NCBI RefSeq assembly: GCF_052116145.1
Contig: NZ_JBQKLQ010000014.1
Location: 1 to 17,932, forward strand
Reading direction: 5' to 3'
DNA: 17,932 bases
Origin: Fundicoccus sp052116145
GTDB lineage: Bacteria; Bacillota; Bacilli; Lactobacillales; Aerococcaceae
The notes beneath the pieces were generated by a model. The model saw only the letters and a list, made by a program, of their open reading frames with translations. It ran no database searches and was not told the origin of the DNA. Of the stretch, positions 7,185 through 14,945 are shown piece after piece. The first letter of the stretch is position 1, and every line of letters starts with the position of its first letter. The position numbers and the translations under genes are program-made.

Positions 7185-8309
7185 TTACTCCCCCCATACT
7201 CTTCTCTTAATATAATCCGTATAACTCACAATAATCCTCAACACCTTCTCGGATACATTCGGCATGCTGTAATCAGCAACCAATTTCAGTGTCTGATCAG
7301 TTTGCATGTCTAAGATAGTAAGCCCCTGCATGATTCGTTCTTTCTCTAAACCTACCATCATCACAGCGCCTTCTTCCATCGCCTCTGGGCGTTCATGTTC
7401 TTCCCTTAAGTTCAAGGCTTTGAAACCTAAAACCGACGATTCTTCACTGATTGTACCACTATCACTGAGGACTGCTTTCGCATTCAACTGTAAGTTATTG
7501 TAGTCAGTAAAGCCCATTGGTTTCATTAGTTGAACTAAATCATGAAACTCAACACCTTTAGCTTCAATCATATTACGTGTTCTCGGATGAGTACTGACAA
7601 TAACAGGTAGCTGATACGTCTCAGCAATTTCATTTAATGAGTCCACCAAGTTCAAGAAGTTTCGCTCTGAGCTGATGTTCTCATCTCTGTGTGCTGAAAT
7701 CACGAAATATTGACCTTTGGTCAAACCTAACTTGAGATAACTTTCAGCTGCTTCAATGGCTGCTTTCTTTTCATTTAACACTTCAAACATTGGGCTACCA
7801 GTCTTAATAATCTGATCAGCTGGTAAACCTTCTGCTAACAAGTATTCACGGGCAATATCACTATAAGTCAAGTTAATATCCGCTACGTGGTCCACAATCT
7901 TACGGTTTGTCTCTTCTGGGACACGTTGATCGAAACAACGATTGCCAGCTTCCATGTGGAATATCGGGATATGATGGCGTTTAGCAGCAATTGCGCACAG
8001 ACAGCTATTCGTATCGCCTAGAACTAGGAAAGCATCAGGTGCTTCATCTGCTAGAATAGGATCAATATTCGCTAGGATTTGACCGACTGTCTCCATGGGA
8101 GAGCCTCCAGCTGCATTCAAGAAATAATCTGGTTCTCTTAACCCAAAGTCTTCGAAAAATACTTCGTTTAGTTCATAGTCGTAGTTTTGACCTGTATGAA
8201 CGAGAATATGCTCAATCGCGTCCGATGTTTCTAAACGTTGAATCACTGAAGACAAGCGAATAATCTCAGGGCGCGTGCCCACTACCGTCATAACTTTTAA
8301 TTTTTTCAT
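7185..8309 (-). CDS. capG: CapG/FnlC-type UDP-sugar 2-epimerase (UDP-L-FucNAc synthesis)
   Basis: A 374-residue member of the non-hydrolysing UDP-GlcNAc 2-epimerase superfamily. The CapG/FnlC branch inverts C2 of UDP-N-acetyl-L-pneumosamine to give UDP-N-acetyl-L-fucosamine, the last of three steps. Visible motifs are VVGTRPEIIRL near the N-terminus, LGDTNS (residues 97-102), HMEAGNRCFDQRVPEETNR (118-136), SAHRDENIS, STHPRT and LSDSGTISEESSVLGFKAL. The NRCFDQRVPEE form is the CapG/FnlC variant rather than that of housekeeping MnaA/WecB. It starts 3 bases after the capF stop with a GGAGG site (8326-8322), and its TAA is 2 bases before the next start, so it is a mid-operon gene. It looks intact, although its substrate depends on the damaged capF. 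Confidence 0.93.
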   Translation of the reverse strand: MKKLKVMTVVGTRPEIIRLSSVIQRLETSDAIEHILVHTGQNYDYELNEVFFEDFGLREPDYFLNAAGGSPMETVGQILANIDPILADEAPDAFLVLGDTNSCLCAIAAKRHHIPIFHMEAGNRCFDQRVPEETNRKIVDHVADINLTYSDIAREYLLAEGLPADQIIKTGSPMFEVLNEKKAAIEAAESYLKLGLTKGQYFVISAHRDENISSERNFLNLVDSLNEIAETYQLPVIVSTHPRTRNMIEAKGVEFHDLVQLMKPMGFTDYNNLQLNAKAVLSDSGTISEESSVLGFKALNLREEHERPEAMEEGAVMMVGLEKERIMQGLTILDMQTDQTLKLVADYSMPNVSEKVLRIIVSYTDYIKRRVWGE

Positions 8310-8312
8310 TTC

Positions 8313-9421
8313 TTAAACCTCCAAGAAGAATGTGTCTGGGTTATTCGGATCAAACATCTCATTCACCCACATAATCGTCACCATATCCGTTTCACCCGTA
8401 TTCACGATGGAATGCGTGTAGCCAGTCGGAATATCGACGACTTCAAGTTTATCGCCCGATACGTGGTACTCAATCACATTGTCTGCGAAATCATCGCGGA
8501 AGCGAATTACTCCTTGACCAGATACGACTAGGAATTTCTCGTTTTTGGTGTGGTGCCAGTGTTCGCCTTTGGTAATCCCAGCTTTTGAAATATTGACTGA
8601 AACTTGTCCAGCATATGGTGACTTCACAAATTCTGTAAAGGAACCACGCTGATCACCATGTGTTATTAAAGGATAACTAAAGTCATCTTCAGGGAGGAAA
8701 TTCAAATAAGTGCTGTATAACTTTCGTGTGAAATCATCCGATAAATCAGAAATCAAGCGAGTATCCCTTGAAGCTTTGAATTCCTTCAATAAATCCGCAA
8801 TGTGTCCCAATATCACTTGATAAGAAACAGGTACTTGGCAGTAATCTCCTTCACGTGTTGCTTCACTCTTCAAAGCTTTTAGAAACTCTTCTACTAAATC
8901 GTCAATATGGACCAAGTTTAGCTCAACTGACGGATTATTGATAGTAATCTCCTCGCCACGCGCGATTTGATGACTAAAGGTCGCAATCACAGTATTGTAG
9001 AAAGGCTTAGACCACTTCCCAAACAAGTTCGGCAAACGATAAACAAAGACTTCCACACCTTGTTCAGCACCATAGGCAAAGACTAACTCCTCGCCCGCCT
9101 TCTTGCTTAAACCATAAGCGGACTCATTAGCTGCTTGAATCGAAGAAGTGACTAACACGGGAGCTTGACTGCCTACCTGACGTAGTGTGTCTAATAAAGT
9201 CTGCGTAAAGCCAACATTTCCAGTCTCAAACTCCTGTTCTTCCACTGGACGATTAACGCCCGCCAGATGGAAAACAAACTCAGCCTTAGTCGCAAAATCA
9301 GTTAATTCCTCTTGCGTTGTCTCACGTGTCACCAACAATAATTCGTGCTCTTCATTCTGTTCCAGTTTGCTCTCAAGTTCTTCCCAACAAAGCCATTCGC
9401 ACCCGTCACAAGAATTCTCAT
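8313..9421 (-). pseudogene. capF: CapF/FnlB bifunctional reductase, frameshifted near the N-terminus
   Basis: CapF has an N-terminal NAD(P)-binding SDR domain and a C-terminal cupin; with CapE and CapG it makes UDP-L-FucNAc. The expected start is the ATG at 9421, overlapping the capE stop as ATGA and encoding MRILVTGANGFVGKNL, a perfect Rossmann start. That frame closes after 30 codons at TGA 9331-9329. The rest of the protein continues in another frame: ESKLEQNEEHELLLVTRETT, then FHLAGVNRP, YGLSKKAGEE, LPNLFGKW and the cupin GEHWHHTKNEKFLVVSGQG, ending FLEV at 8313. The break lies at about 9373-9380, where GAACTTGA occurs once. A 13-base deletion between two GAACTTGA copies would explain it. 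TTG 9338 or GTG 9332 could restart translation at the stop, but the product would lack the GxxGxxG motif. It is probably non-functional unless the base calls are wrong. Confidence 0.9.
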
Positions 9422-10443
9422 TTATTGGTCCTCCAATTGGCTAATTCTGCCTGTACATCATCCAAAGCTAATAACTTATCTGCTAATTCATCAACGGTTA
9501 ATTGTTCCGTATTATTCGAGTTATACTCTTCCAACAAACCAGCGCTCACTTGACCTTCTTCGAAAAACTTGCCATAGTTTAAATCACGCTTGTCCGAAGG
9601 CACTCGGTAGAAATCACCCATATCAATCGCTCTAACCGCTTCTTCAGCAGTTAACAGTGACTCATACATCTTTTCACCATGACGAATCCCGATTTCAGTG
9701 ATTTCTGGTTCAACCTTGAACAGCTTACAGATTGCTTGAACTAAGGTTTTAATTGTACTAGCAGGTGCTTTTTGAACCATAATATCGCCTTGTTCTGCAT
9801 TCTCGAATGCAAATAAAACTAAGTCCACTGCTTCATCCAAACTCATCATAAAACGTGTCATATTGCCATCGGTTAATGTTAATGGTTGGCCTGCTTTTAA
9901 TTGTTCAATAAACAAGGGAATCACACTTCCACGTGATGCCATCACATTCCCATAACGTGTTGCACTAATTCTTGTCTTAGCTGGATCAATATTGCGCGCC
10001 TTAGCCACAATTACTTTCTCCATCATCGCTTTAGACGTCCCCATCGCATTGATTGGATAAGCCGCCTTATCAGTTGACAAACAGACTACATTGCTCACAC
10101 CTGCATCAATCGCAGCCGTTAATACGTTATCTGTACCAATGACATTCGTTTTAACAGCTTCCATCGGAAAAAACTCACAAGACGGTACTTGTTTCAGAGC
10201 TGCTGCATGGAAGATATAATCAACATCACGCACTGCGTTGCGAATACTATTGATATCCCGAACATCCCCAATATAAAATTTGATTTTGTCGTTGTTATAT
10301 TTTTTTCGCATATCATCTTGCTTCTTCTCGTCACGCGAGAAAATTCGAATTTCTTTGAATTCAGAAGACAAGAAGCGTTTCAATACCGCATTTCCGAATG
10401 ATCCAGTCCCGCCTGTTATTAGTAATATTTTGTCTTTAAACAT
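9418..10443 (-). CDS. capE: CapE/FnlA UDP-GlcNAc 4,6-dehydratase (5-inverting)
   Basis: A 341-residue extended SDR enzyme that converts UDP-GlcNAc to the 4-keto-6-deoxy intermediate, the first step to UDP-L-FucNAc. The start MFKDKILLITGGTGSFGNAV gives the GxxGxxG motif at residues 11-17. Further family marks are IFSRDEKKQDDMRKKYNND, FYIGDVRD, HAAALKQVPSCEFFP, CLSTDKAAYP, ATRYGNVMASRGSVIPLF and GDIMVQKAPAST. Asp125-Lys126 and an MxxxK motif (Met134...Lys138) replace the usual YxxxK, as is known for CapE-type enzymes. I chose ATG 10443 because AAGGGAG lies 8 bases upstream; a start at 10479 would add 12 non-conserved residues. It overlaps the upstream glycosyltransferase by 8 bases and shares ATGA with capF. 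It looks intact. Confidence 0.95.
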   Translation of the reverse strand: MFKDKILLITGGTGSFGNAVLKRFLSSEFKEIRIFSRDEKKQDDMRKKYNNDKIKFYIGDVRDINSIRNAVRDVDYIFHAAALKQVPSCEFFPMEAVKTNVIGTDNVLTAAIDAGVSNVVCLSTDKAAYPINAMGTSKAMMEKVIVAKARNIDPAKTRISATRYGNVMASRGSVIPLFIEQLKAGQPLTLTDGNMTRFMMSLDEAVDLVLFAFENAEQGDIMVQKAPASTIKTLVQAICKLFKVEPEITEIGIRHGEKMYESLLTAEEAVRAIDMGDFYRVPSDKRDLNYGKFFEEGQVSAGLLEEYNSNNTEQLTVDELADKLLALDDVQAELANWRTNK

Positions 10444-11668
10444 GGTTAATACTCCCTTGTGTTCTGATAATATGTTCAAATTTATCGACCAGCATCGATT
10501 TTTCGAAATTCTTTAGATAATAGCCATGTGAATTATTCCCTAAAGCTGTGATGGCAGCATCTGATAAAGTAACGGCATTCTTAATATTCGACACCAGTGC
10601 ACTCACATCACCCGCATCACTGAAGTAACCACTTTGCGATTCTTCAACAATGGTTTGACATTCACCATCAGCACTCACAACTAATGGCTTGCCGCAAGCC
10701 ATCAAAGATTGGATTTTTGCGGGAATGGTTTGGTTAAAAATTTCGCTTTTTGTCAATGTAACTAAAGCGAAATCAAATTTCGCTAAATAATATGGTATGA
10801 GTGCAGCTGGTTGACGATCAATGAAATGAAAATACGACATAACTTTTTCTTTTTTTATTTTATTAATTAACTCTTTTTTTGCACGTCCATCACCAATGAT
10901 AATAAACTTAACTTCTATAGTTTCTTTTTTTAAAATTTTAGAAGCTTCGATAAGAATCTCTAATCCTTGAGCCTCTCCAATGTTCCCAGCAAATACAAAT
11001 GTTTTCTCGTTAAATTTCTCAACCTCTACCTCTGTATTATTCTTTAATTTCTTATTGTATATGTCTTCTGCGTACTGAGGCCAATACATAATTTTCGTTT
11101 TATTAATATTTCTTTTACTGATACTCTCAACAAAGCTTTGAGATGACGTCAAAATTAAACTTGAATGTTTATAAATATAGTTCACCATAGCATCTATTGG
11201 TTTCATTAACCATTTATTCTTTAAATTAGTAATCGCCACAACATTCTCAGGCCATAAATCCATTACGTACAACAAGTGGTTAAGTTTATACTTTTTTGCA
11301 TACCAAATGGCTGGTAATGCTTGAGTAATTGGACTGACTTCATAAGTAAATACTAAGTCGGCACTTTGAGGTAAATTTTTTTCTAGAAATTTTGCAGCTA
11401 TTACAAATGATAGATAATTTAATGAAAGTGAAAATTTATTACTTCCTCTTGGGAAAATTGGCATTCTATATATTTCAATTCCATTCCAGTTCTCATTTCT
11501 TTTATTTTTCCAATCATATCCATTAAAAAAATTCCCTGCCGGATAATTCGGAATCCCAGTGACAACGGAAACTTTATGTCCTCGCGAAACTAGCTCTAAA
11601 CAAATATCATTAATACGAAATTGTTCAGGATAAAAATATTGAGAATAAACTAATATATGTTTTTTCAA
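10436..11668 (-). CDS. WbuB-like GT4 glycosyltransferase (candidate L-FucNAc transferase)
   Basis: A 410-residue GT-B glycosyltransferase of the WbuB-like subfamily often encoded beside FnlABC/CapEFG genes and proposed to transfer L-FucNAc. The N-terminal domain reads KKHILVYSQYFYPEQFRIND, then VVTGIPNYPAGNFFNGY, with YVMDLWPENVVAITN in the middle. The C-terminal donor domain has FVFAGNIGEAQGLEILIEA, IIGDG and TIPAKIQSLMACGKPLVVS. The start is TTG at 11668, about 7 bases after GAGGG. No ATG fits, since the protein family begins exactly there. It is the first gene of the capEFG operon, preceded by about 160 bases of leader and a good promoter. Its last codons run over the capE start. FucNAc transfer is inferred from subfamily and neighbours only. 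Confidence 0.85.
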   Translation of the reverse strand: MKKHILVYSQYFYPEQFRINDICLELVSRGHKVSVVTGIPNYPAGNFFNGYDWKNKRNENWNGIEIYRMPIFPRGSNKFSLSLNYLSFVIAAKFLEKNLPQSADLVFTYEVSPITQALPAIWYAKKYKLNHLLYVMDLWPENVVAITNLKNKWLMKPIDAMVNYIYKHSSLILTSSQSFVESISKRNINKTKIMYWPQYAEDIYNKKLKNNTEVEVEKFNEKTFVFAGNIGEAQGLEILIEASKILKKETIEVKFIIIGDGRAKKELINKIKKEKVMSYFHFIDRQPAALIPYYLAKFDFALVTLTKSEIFNQTIPAKIQSLMACGKPLVVSADGECQTIVEESQSGYFSDAGDVSALVSNIKNAVTLSDAAITALGNNSHGYYLKNFEKSMLVDKFEHIIRTQGSINHV

Positions 11669-11834
11669 AGATATCCCTCATCCTTTTTATAAATAATTTC
11701 AGAATTGTATACTTTCGTTTTTTTTAAACAAGCCTAAATTTATCACTTTTTCTACAGATTAATTTATCAGCGATAATAAGTCTATATAGTTTCAACTTGT
11801 TTAGTTACTCGTTTCACTAAAAGCTATAATAGAA

Positions 11835-11862
11835 TTTATAGTGTATCAAAGCTAATTGTCAA
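11835..11862 (-). promoter_or_regulatory. Promoter P1 of the glycosyltransferase-capEFG operon
   Basis: On the minus strand TTGACA (11862-11857) is followed, after 16 bases, by TATAAA (11840-11835). Transcription would start near 11828 and leave a leader of about 160 bases before the TTG start. This is the best sigma-A-type match in the intergenic region. Confidence 0.7.
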
Positions 11863-11869
11863 TACTTCG

Positions 11870-11907
11870 AATCATTACCGACTATTATAAAACAACCATT
11901 ATCGACT
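11870..11907. repeat. Paired direct repeat upstream of the cap promoter
   Basis: AATCATTACCGACT (11870-11883) and AACCATTATCGACT (11894-11907) agree at 12 of 14 positions and repeat at 24 bases. They lie just upstream of the P1 -35 box on the minus strand, between P1 and P2, where activator sites are usually found. The regulator is unknown. Confidence 0.45.
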
Positions 11908-11948
11908 AATTTACTAACTAGAATCTCATAAAACAATTGACTAAACAT

Positions 11949-11978
11949 ATTATACTATTTAATTGTTACTTTGTTCAA
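11949..11978 (-). promoter_or_regulatory. Possible second promoter P2
   Basis: On the minus strand TTGAAC (11978-11973) is followed after 18 bases by TATAAT (11954-11949). The -10 is consensus and the -35 close, but the surroundings are very AT-rich, so it is less secure than P1. Transcripts would cross the paired repeats and P1. Confidence 0.45.
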
Positions 11979-12070
11979 TGAATATTTTAAATAAACATAT
12001 ATAAAGATTAGTTTTATTTTTATATACTTTCCTATTGTTGTAACAACGCTATTTTATTCAAGTATATACA

Positions 12071-12102
12071 AAAAAAACGAAGCAATTTTATTACTTCGTT
12101 TT
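12071..12102 (-). terminator. Intrinsic terminator after the dehydrogenase gene
   Basis: Read on the minus strand, AAAACGAAG and CTTCGTTTT form a 9-bp stem around an 11-base loop and run into eight T, 14 bases after the dehydrogenase stop. It separates that gene from the capEFG operon. The T-run on the plus strand is shorter. Confidence 0.85.
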
Positions 12103-12115
12103 CTATGAAAATCTT

Positions 12116-13441
12116 TTACAATCTCCAATAAGCATAACCTTTTGATGTAAACTGCTCATGATCTAAGATACTCTTAATATCAACCAGAACACGCTCTCCG
12201 TTTGTTAATTTGGGATTATATAATGCTTCTATATCTTCGTTTGTCAATGCTTTAAACGCTTCATGACCTACGGCTAAGACCACACAGTCTGCATCCTGGA
12301 TGTCTTCATACTTAGATAAGGTCACGCCATATTCTTTTAATGCATCTGTTTCAGACGCCCACGGATCGACTATCTCGGGTTTGATGTCATACTCCGCTAA
12401 TCGTTTGAGTATATCGCCCACTTTAGAGTTACGCGAATCTGGGGTATTCTCTTTAAAGGTTAAACCCAATACCACCACTTTTGCCTCAATGACTTTTTTG
12501 CCTGTTTTGATTAAGCCTTTGATAATTTTATCCGCAATAAATTCACCCATGCCATCATTGATCTCACGACCTGATTTAATAATCTGACTATGATAGCCTA
12601 AGTTTTCTGCTTCATAGACGAAATAATAAGGATCGACCCCAATACAGTGCCCACCCACTAAACCTGGTGTAAAGCCTAAAGCATTCCATTTCGTATTCAT
12701 CGCATCAATCACATCTTTTGAATCAATGCCCATTCGGTCAAACACTAAAGCTAATTCATTCATGAAAGCAATGTTTATATCACGTTGACTGTTTTCCACC
12801 ACTTTAGCAGCTTCCGCTACTTTAATACTTGGCGCACGGTGTACACCTGCCTTAATCACCAACTCATATACTTTCGCAATTTCTTCTAAAGCCTCATCGG
12901 TCGTTGCGGATACGATTTTAATAACATTCTCTAGTGTGTGTACTTTGTCGCCTGGATTAATTCTTTCAGGTGAATAACCCACCGCAAAATCAACGCCGTG
13001 TTTCAAACCAGACTCCTCTTCTAAAATTGGAATACACACATCTTCCGTAACACCCGGATATACCGTCGACTCATAAACAACAATGGATCCTTTACTTAAA
13101 TTTTTTCCGATGGTGCGCGTCGCACTTTCCACTGGATTTAAGTTAGGCGTTTTATCTTGGTTAATCGGTGTAGGGACCGACACAATATGAAACAGGGCTT
13201 CTTTTAACCGTGTCGCATCGCTTGTAAATTCAAGGGCCGTCGCTTTAATGGCTTCGACCCCCACTTCTTTTGTCGGGTCAATGCCTTGATGGTATAACTC
13301 AATCTTGCTTTCGTTATTATCAAAGCCAATCACATCCGCAACTTTCGCAAATGCTACCGCTATCGGCATACCGACATAACCTAAGCCAATGACCGATAAC
13401 TTCGTTTCTTTATTGATGATTTGATCGTATAGTGTCATCAT
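12116..13441 (-). CDS. UDP-N-acetylhexosamine 6-dehydrogenase (TviB/WbpA-type)
   Basis: This 441-residue NAD-dependent dehydrogenase oxidises C6 of a UDP-N-acetylhexosamine twice to give the uronic acid form (UDP-GlcNAcA or UDP-GalNAcA type). The N-terminal Rossmann motif is SVIGLGYVGMP (residues 16-26). VSVPTPINQDKTPNLNPVES, YESTVYPGVTE and VGYSPERINPGD (154-165) follow. The thiol site GGHCIGVDPYY has Cys266 as the nucleophile, and the C-terminal domain has LGLTFKENTPDSRNSK. The KTPNL and INPGD signatures favour the TviB/WbpA branch over CapO-type ManNAc dehydrogenase. AGGAGA precedes ATGATG at 13441/13438; either ATG is possible. An ATG further up (13504) would extend into the IS21 end and is unlikely. 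It is followed by its own terminator. A diverged fragment of a second copy lies at 2299-3052. No intact upstream promoter survives clearly. Confidence 0.92.
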   Translation of the reverse strand: MMTLYDQIINKETKLSVIGLGYVGMPIAVAFAKVADVIGFDNNESKIELYHQGIDPTKEVGVEAIKATALEFTSDATRLKEALFHIVSVPTPINQDKTPNLNPVESATRTIGKNLSKGSIVVYESTVYPGVTEDVCIPILEEESGLKHGVDFAVGYSPERINPGDKVHTLENVIKIVSATTDEALEEIAKVYELVIKAGVHRAPSIKVAEAAKVVENSQRDINIAFMNELALVFDRMGIDSKDVIDAMNTKWNALGFTPGLVGGHCIGVDPYYFVYEAENLGYHSQIIKSGREINDGMGEFIADKIIKGLIKTGKKVIEAKVVVLGLTFKENTPDSRNSKVGDILKRLAEYDIKPEIVDPWASETDALKEYGVTLSKYEDIQDADCVVLAVGHEAFKALTNEDIEALYNPKLTNGERVLVDIKSILDHEQFTSKGYAYWRL

Positions 13442-13497
13442 AATTCTCCTGTCCGAATATTCCCTTAGTCTAATTCCATGATTATTGCATTTGATTT

Positions 13498-13570
13498 GTA
13501 CCAACCTTGCGATTGTTTTTACCAGTGATTGCAGACAAACTTACCACTCTTTGCGGAGGTTTGTACCAAT
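13498..13570 (-). repeat. IS21-type terminal repeats, left side (4 units, about 22 bp apart)
   Basis: On the minus strand TGGTA-like cores recur four times; the ACC of each unit lies at 13500, 13521, 13543 and 13565. Between units are related CGCAA/TGCAA stretches. Multiple terminal repeats of this size are characteristic of IS21 ends, where the transposase binds. The repeats lie just upstream of the dehydrogenase gene, so any promoter for that gene probably overlaps them. Confidence 0.6.
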
Positions 13571-13577
13571 ACATAAT

Positions 13578-13654
13578 AAACCTCCTGCATACTTATTGGA
13601 CACGTTTACATCTTTCTGAAAGATGGGCGTGACAATAGGATATATAGGAGGTTT
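13578..13654 (+). promoter_or_regulatory. Hairpin that can hide the istA ribosome-binding site
   Basis: AAACCTCCT (13578-13586) is exactly complementary to AGGAGGTTT (13646-13654), which holds the Shine-Dalgarno sequence of the following transposase gene. Inner pairs TATTG/CAATA (13594-13598, 13633-13637) and CATCTTTC/GAAAGATG (13609-13616, 13618-13625) complete a long imperfect stem. A transcript entering from outside would fold and block translation, while one starting inside would not. This is a known strategy in insertion sequences (for example IS10-type read-through protection). Confidence 0.55.
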
Positions 13655-13660
13655 TTTTGT

Positions 13661-14101
13661 ATGTTTCCTTATCGAAAGATTTTGGAGCTACATAGTGAAG
13701 GTGTATCGCTTAGAAGTGTAGCAACAATTACACAACACTCACGGCAAAAAATAACGGAGGTGATTAAATTTGCAGAAAAGAGAGGAGTCATCATTCCATT
13801 GGATGAAGGAATCACTGATCCATGGTTGGAAGATTTTCTTTACCCTGAAAAGAAACAGGAAAATAGTGGACGGCACGTGATGGATTTTGAGAATGTGCAT
13901 AAAGAGTTAGCAAAACCAAATGTGACCTTACCTTTATTGCATGATGAGTATGTGCGAGAAGCGAAAAGTGTGGAGAGAATTCCATATGCTTATAGAACTT
14001 TCGCTGAACACTATCACAATTATGCAATGAAAATAAGGCAACAATGCGTATTCGTCGAAAACCCGGCGAGATTTTAGAGATTGATTGGGCGAAATGTAAA
14101 G
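13661..14101 (+). pseudogene. IS21-family istA, N-terminal half, frameshifted
   Basis: Starts at ATG 13661 after AGGAGG and encodes an IstA-like N-terminus: MFPYRKILELHSEGVSLRSV with a helix-turn-helix (about residues 1-45), then FENVHKELAKPNVTLPLLHDEY and YRTFAEHYHNYAMKIR. At about 14037 the frame slips. Adding one G would restore ATMRIRRKPGEILEIDWA, the expected IstA path into the catalytic core. As it stands the first frame ends at 14077. After the Asp-Trp-Ala codons the sequence enters a palindrome and turns into the opposite element. The first catalytic Asp is therefore the last conserved residue; the rest of the DDE core and istB are missing. Clearly inactive. Confidence 0.8.
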
Positions 14102-14120
14102 CTTTACATTTCGCCCAATC
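14083..14120. repeat. Perfect 38-bp palindrome at the IS21-IS21 junction
   Basis: GATTGGGCGAAATGTAAAG (14083-14101) is followed without spacer by its exact reverse complement (14102-14120). Both flanking genes reach it at the codons for Asp-Trp-Ala, and symmetry stops at the next base on each side. Such a zero-loop palindrome points to template switching or foldback joining. Confidence 0.9.
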
Positions 14121-14546
14121 CATTTGAATTTGTTCGCCAGCCTTATGATTGAGTATGTGGCTAAATCTCGTTTTATTTAGATAATCATTGAAGTACTTTT
14201 TAAACTGAGTCAACTGATAGTAAATCTGTCCATTTAGTCGACAAGTTTGAGCATATTCTTCCCACAATAACTGTATCGTGACACCTGGTTTGACTAAATC
14301 CTTCGATAAGGCTTCATAATTTGGCATCACATGGTAAGTAATCGCCTGTTTTTTCTGAGACACTCTAAATAACTCTTCGATTTCTTTCACTGACCATTGA
14401 GATAAGCCTTCGTATCCTAAACCTTTTTCTTGAGCAATATTGACCGTTCTTGTGACTGTACTTCTACCAGAACCAACAATTTTAGCTATCTGTCTTAAAC
14501 TAAAACCCGCTTCGTGTAGACGCACCATTTCTAAATAATTGGGCAT
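14102..14546 (-). pseudogene. IS21-family istA of a second element, N-terminal half
   Basis: Starts at ATG 14546 with GGAGGTG upstream and encodes PNYLEMVRLHEAGFSLRQIA with a helix-turn-helix (about residues 1-40, KIVGSGRSTVTRTV). It continues with YEALSKDLVKPGVTIQLLWE, QFKKYFNDYL and KAGEQIQMDWA, the start of the IstA catalytic region. After the palindrome the frame stays open to 13812, but this part is antisense of the other istA and has no IstA similarity, so the apparent 244-residue ORF is a chimera. It shares layout (KPxVTxxLLxxEY, GExxxxDWA) but little identity with the plus-strand copy. Inactive: the rest of the DDE core and istB are absent. Confidence 0.8.
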
Positions 14547-14627
14547 ATCTGCACCTCCATCATATTTTTGTACGATTTCCTCATACTCCCTAGTTATACC
14601 ATTAGAAGAACAAAAAGAACCACAAAA

Positions 14628-14720
14628 GTGGTCCTATTAGAGTGATTTGGGTGGTACAAACAATAGCGATTTAGGTGGTACAATGAACCGCGACGAGGTG
14701 GCACTATTAGAGCGCCGTAT
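14628..14720 (+). repeat. IS21-type terminal repeats, right side (4 units, about 23 bp apart)
   Basis: GTGGT/GTGG cores begin at 14628, 14651, 14675 and 14698. The outer two units share CTATTAGAG and the inner two share GTGGTACAA with an AGCGA/CGCGA tail. These belong to the minus-strand istA element. The outer terminus is near 14715-14720. Confidence 0.6.
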
Positions 14721-14759
14721 CCACTATTGCCTTGGAGTGCAAAAGTTCAAGCCAATTGT

Positions 14760-14805
14760 AAATAACCCTCACTATAATATAGAGACATTATAGCAAGGGT
14801 TATTT
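14760..14805. other. Long intergenic hairpin
   Basis: AAATAACCCT pairs with AGGGTTATTT (10 bp) and, inside, CTATAAT pairs with ATTATAG (7 bp). No clear U-run follows on either strand beyond the stem's own T residues, so it may be a bidirectional terminator or a small repetitive element. Confidence 0.5.
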
Positions 14806-14945
14806 GTCGTAGCTAGATGCCGTTTCATTTTGCGCTTACTGATAACTTGGCAGGCAATGATGACACAACTATTTAATAAAAGTCACAATAGAATCTCAAC
14901 CACATTACCTGCCACTGTCATACTAAATTAATTATCCCTAATTCA

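Larger units (their letters stand above)
13498..14720. mobile_element. Two IS21 half-elements joined tail to tail
   Basis: Each end carries four short direct repeats followed by an inward-facing istA-like gene that is cut at the same conserved Asp-Trp-Ala codons. The two halves meet at a perfect palindrome (14083-14120). The proteins differ clearly, so these are different IS21 elements rather than one inverted copy. Both lack the second half of istA and all of istB, so the unit cannot move on its own. Confidence 0.72.

Noticed and set aside
9187..9635. Several plus-strand open frames across the capF-capE junction
   Set aside because: They are antisense shadows of capE and capF, serine-rich from reverse codons, without start signals.
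12300..12587. Plus-strand open frame opposite the dehydrogenase (also at 2564-2770)
   Set aside because: It is antisense to the strongly conserved dehydrogenase, appears in both copies for that reason, and has no ribosome site.
13812..14101. C-terminal part of the apparent 244-residue minus-strand ORF
   Set aside because: It is antisense of the other istA reached through the palindrome, so only 14102-14546 is counted as gene.
13498..14720. Possible CRISPR-like repeats from the regularly spaced 22-24 bp units
   Set aside because: Units are contiguous without unique spacers of equal length, only four per side, and flank istA genes as IS21 terminal repeats do.
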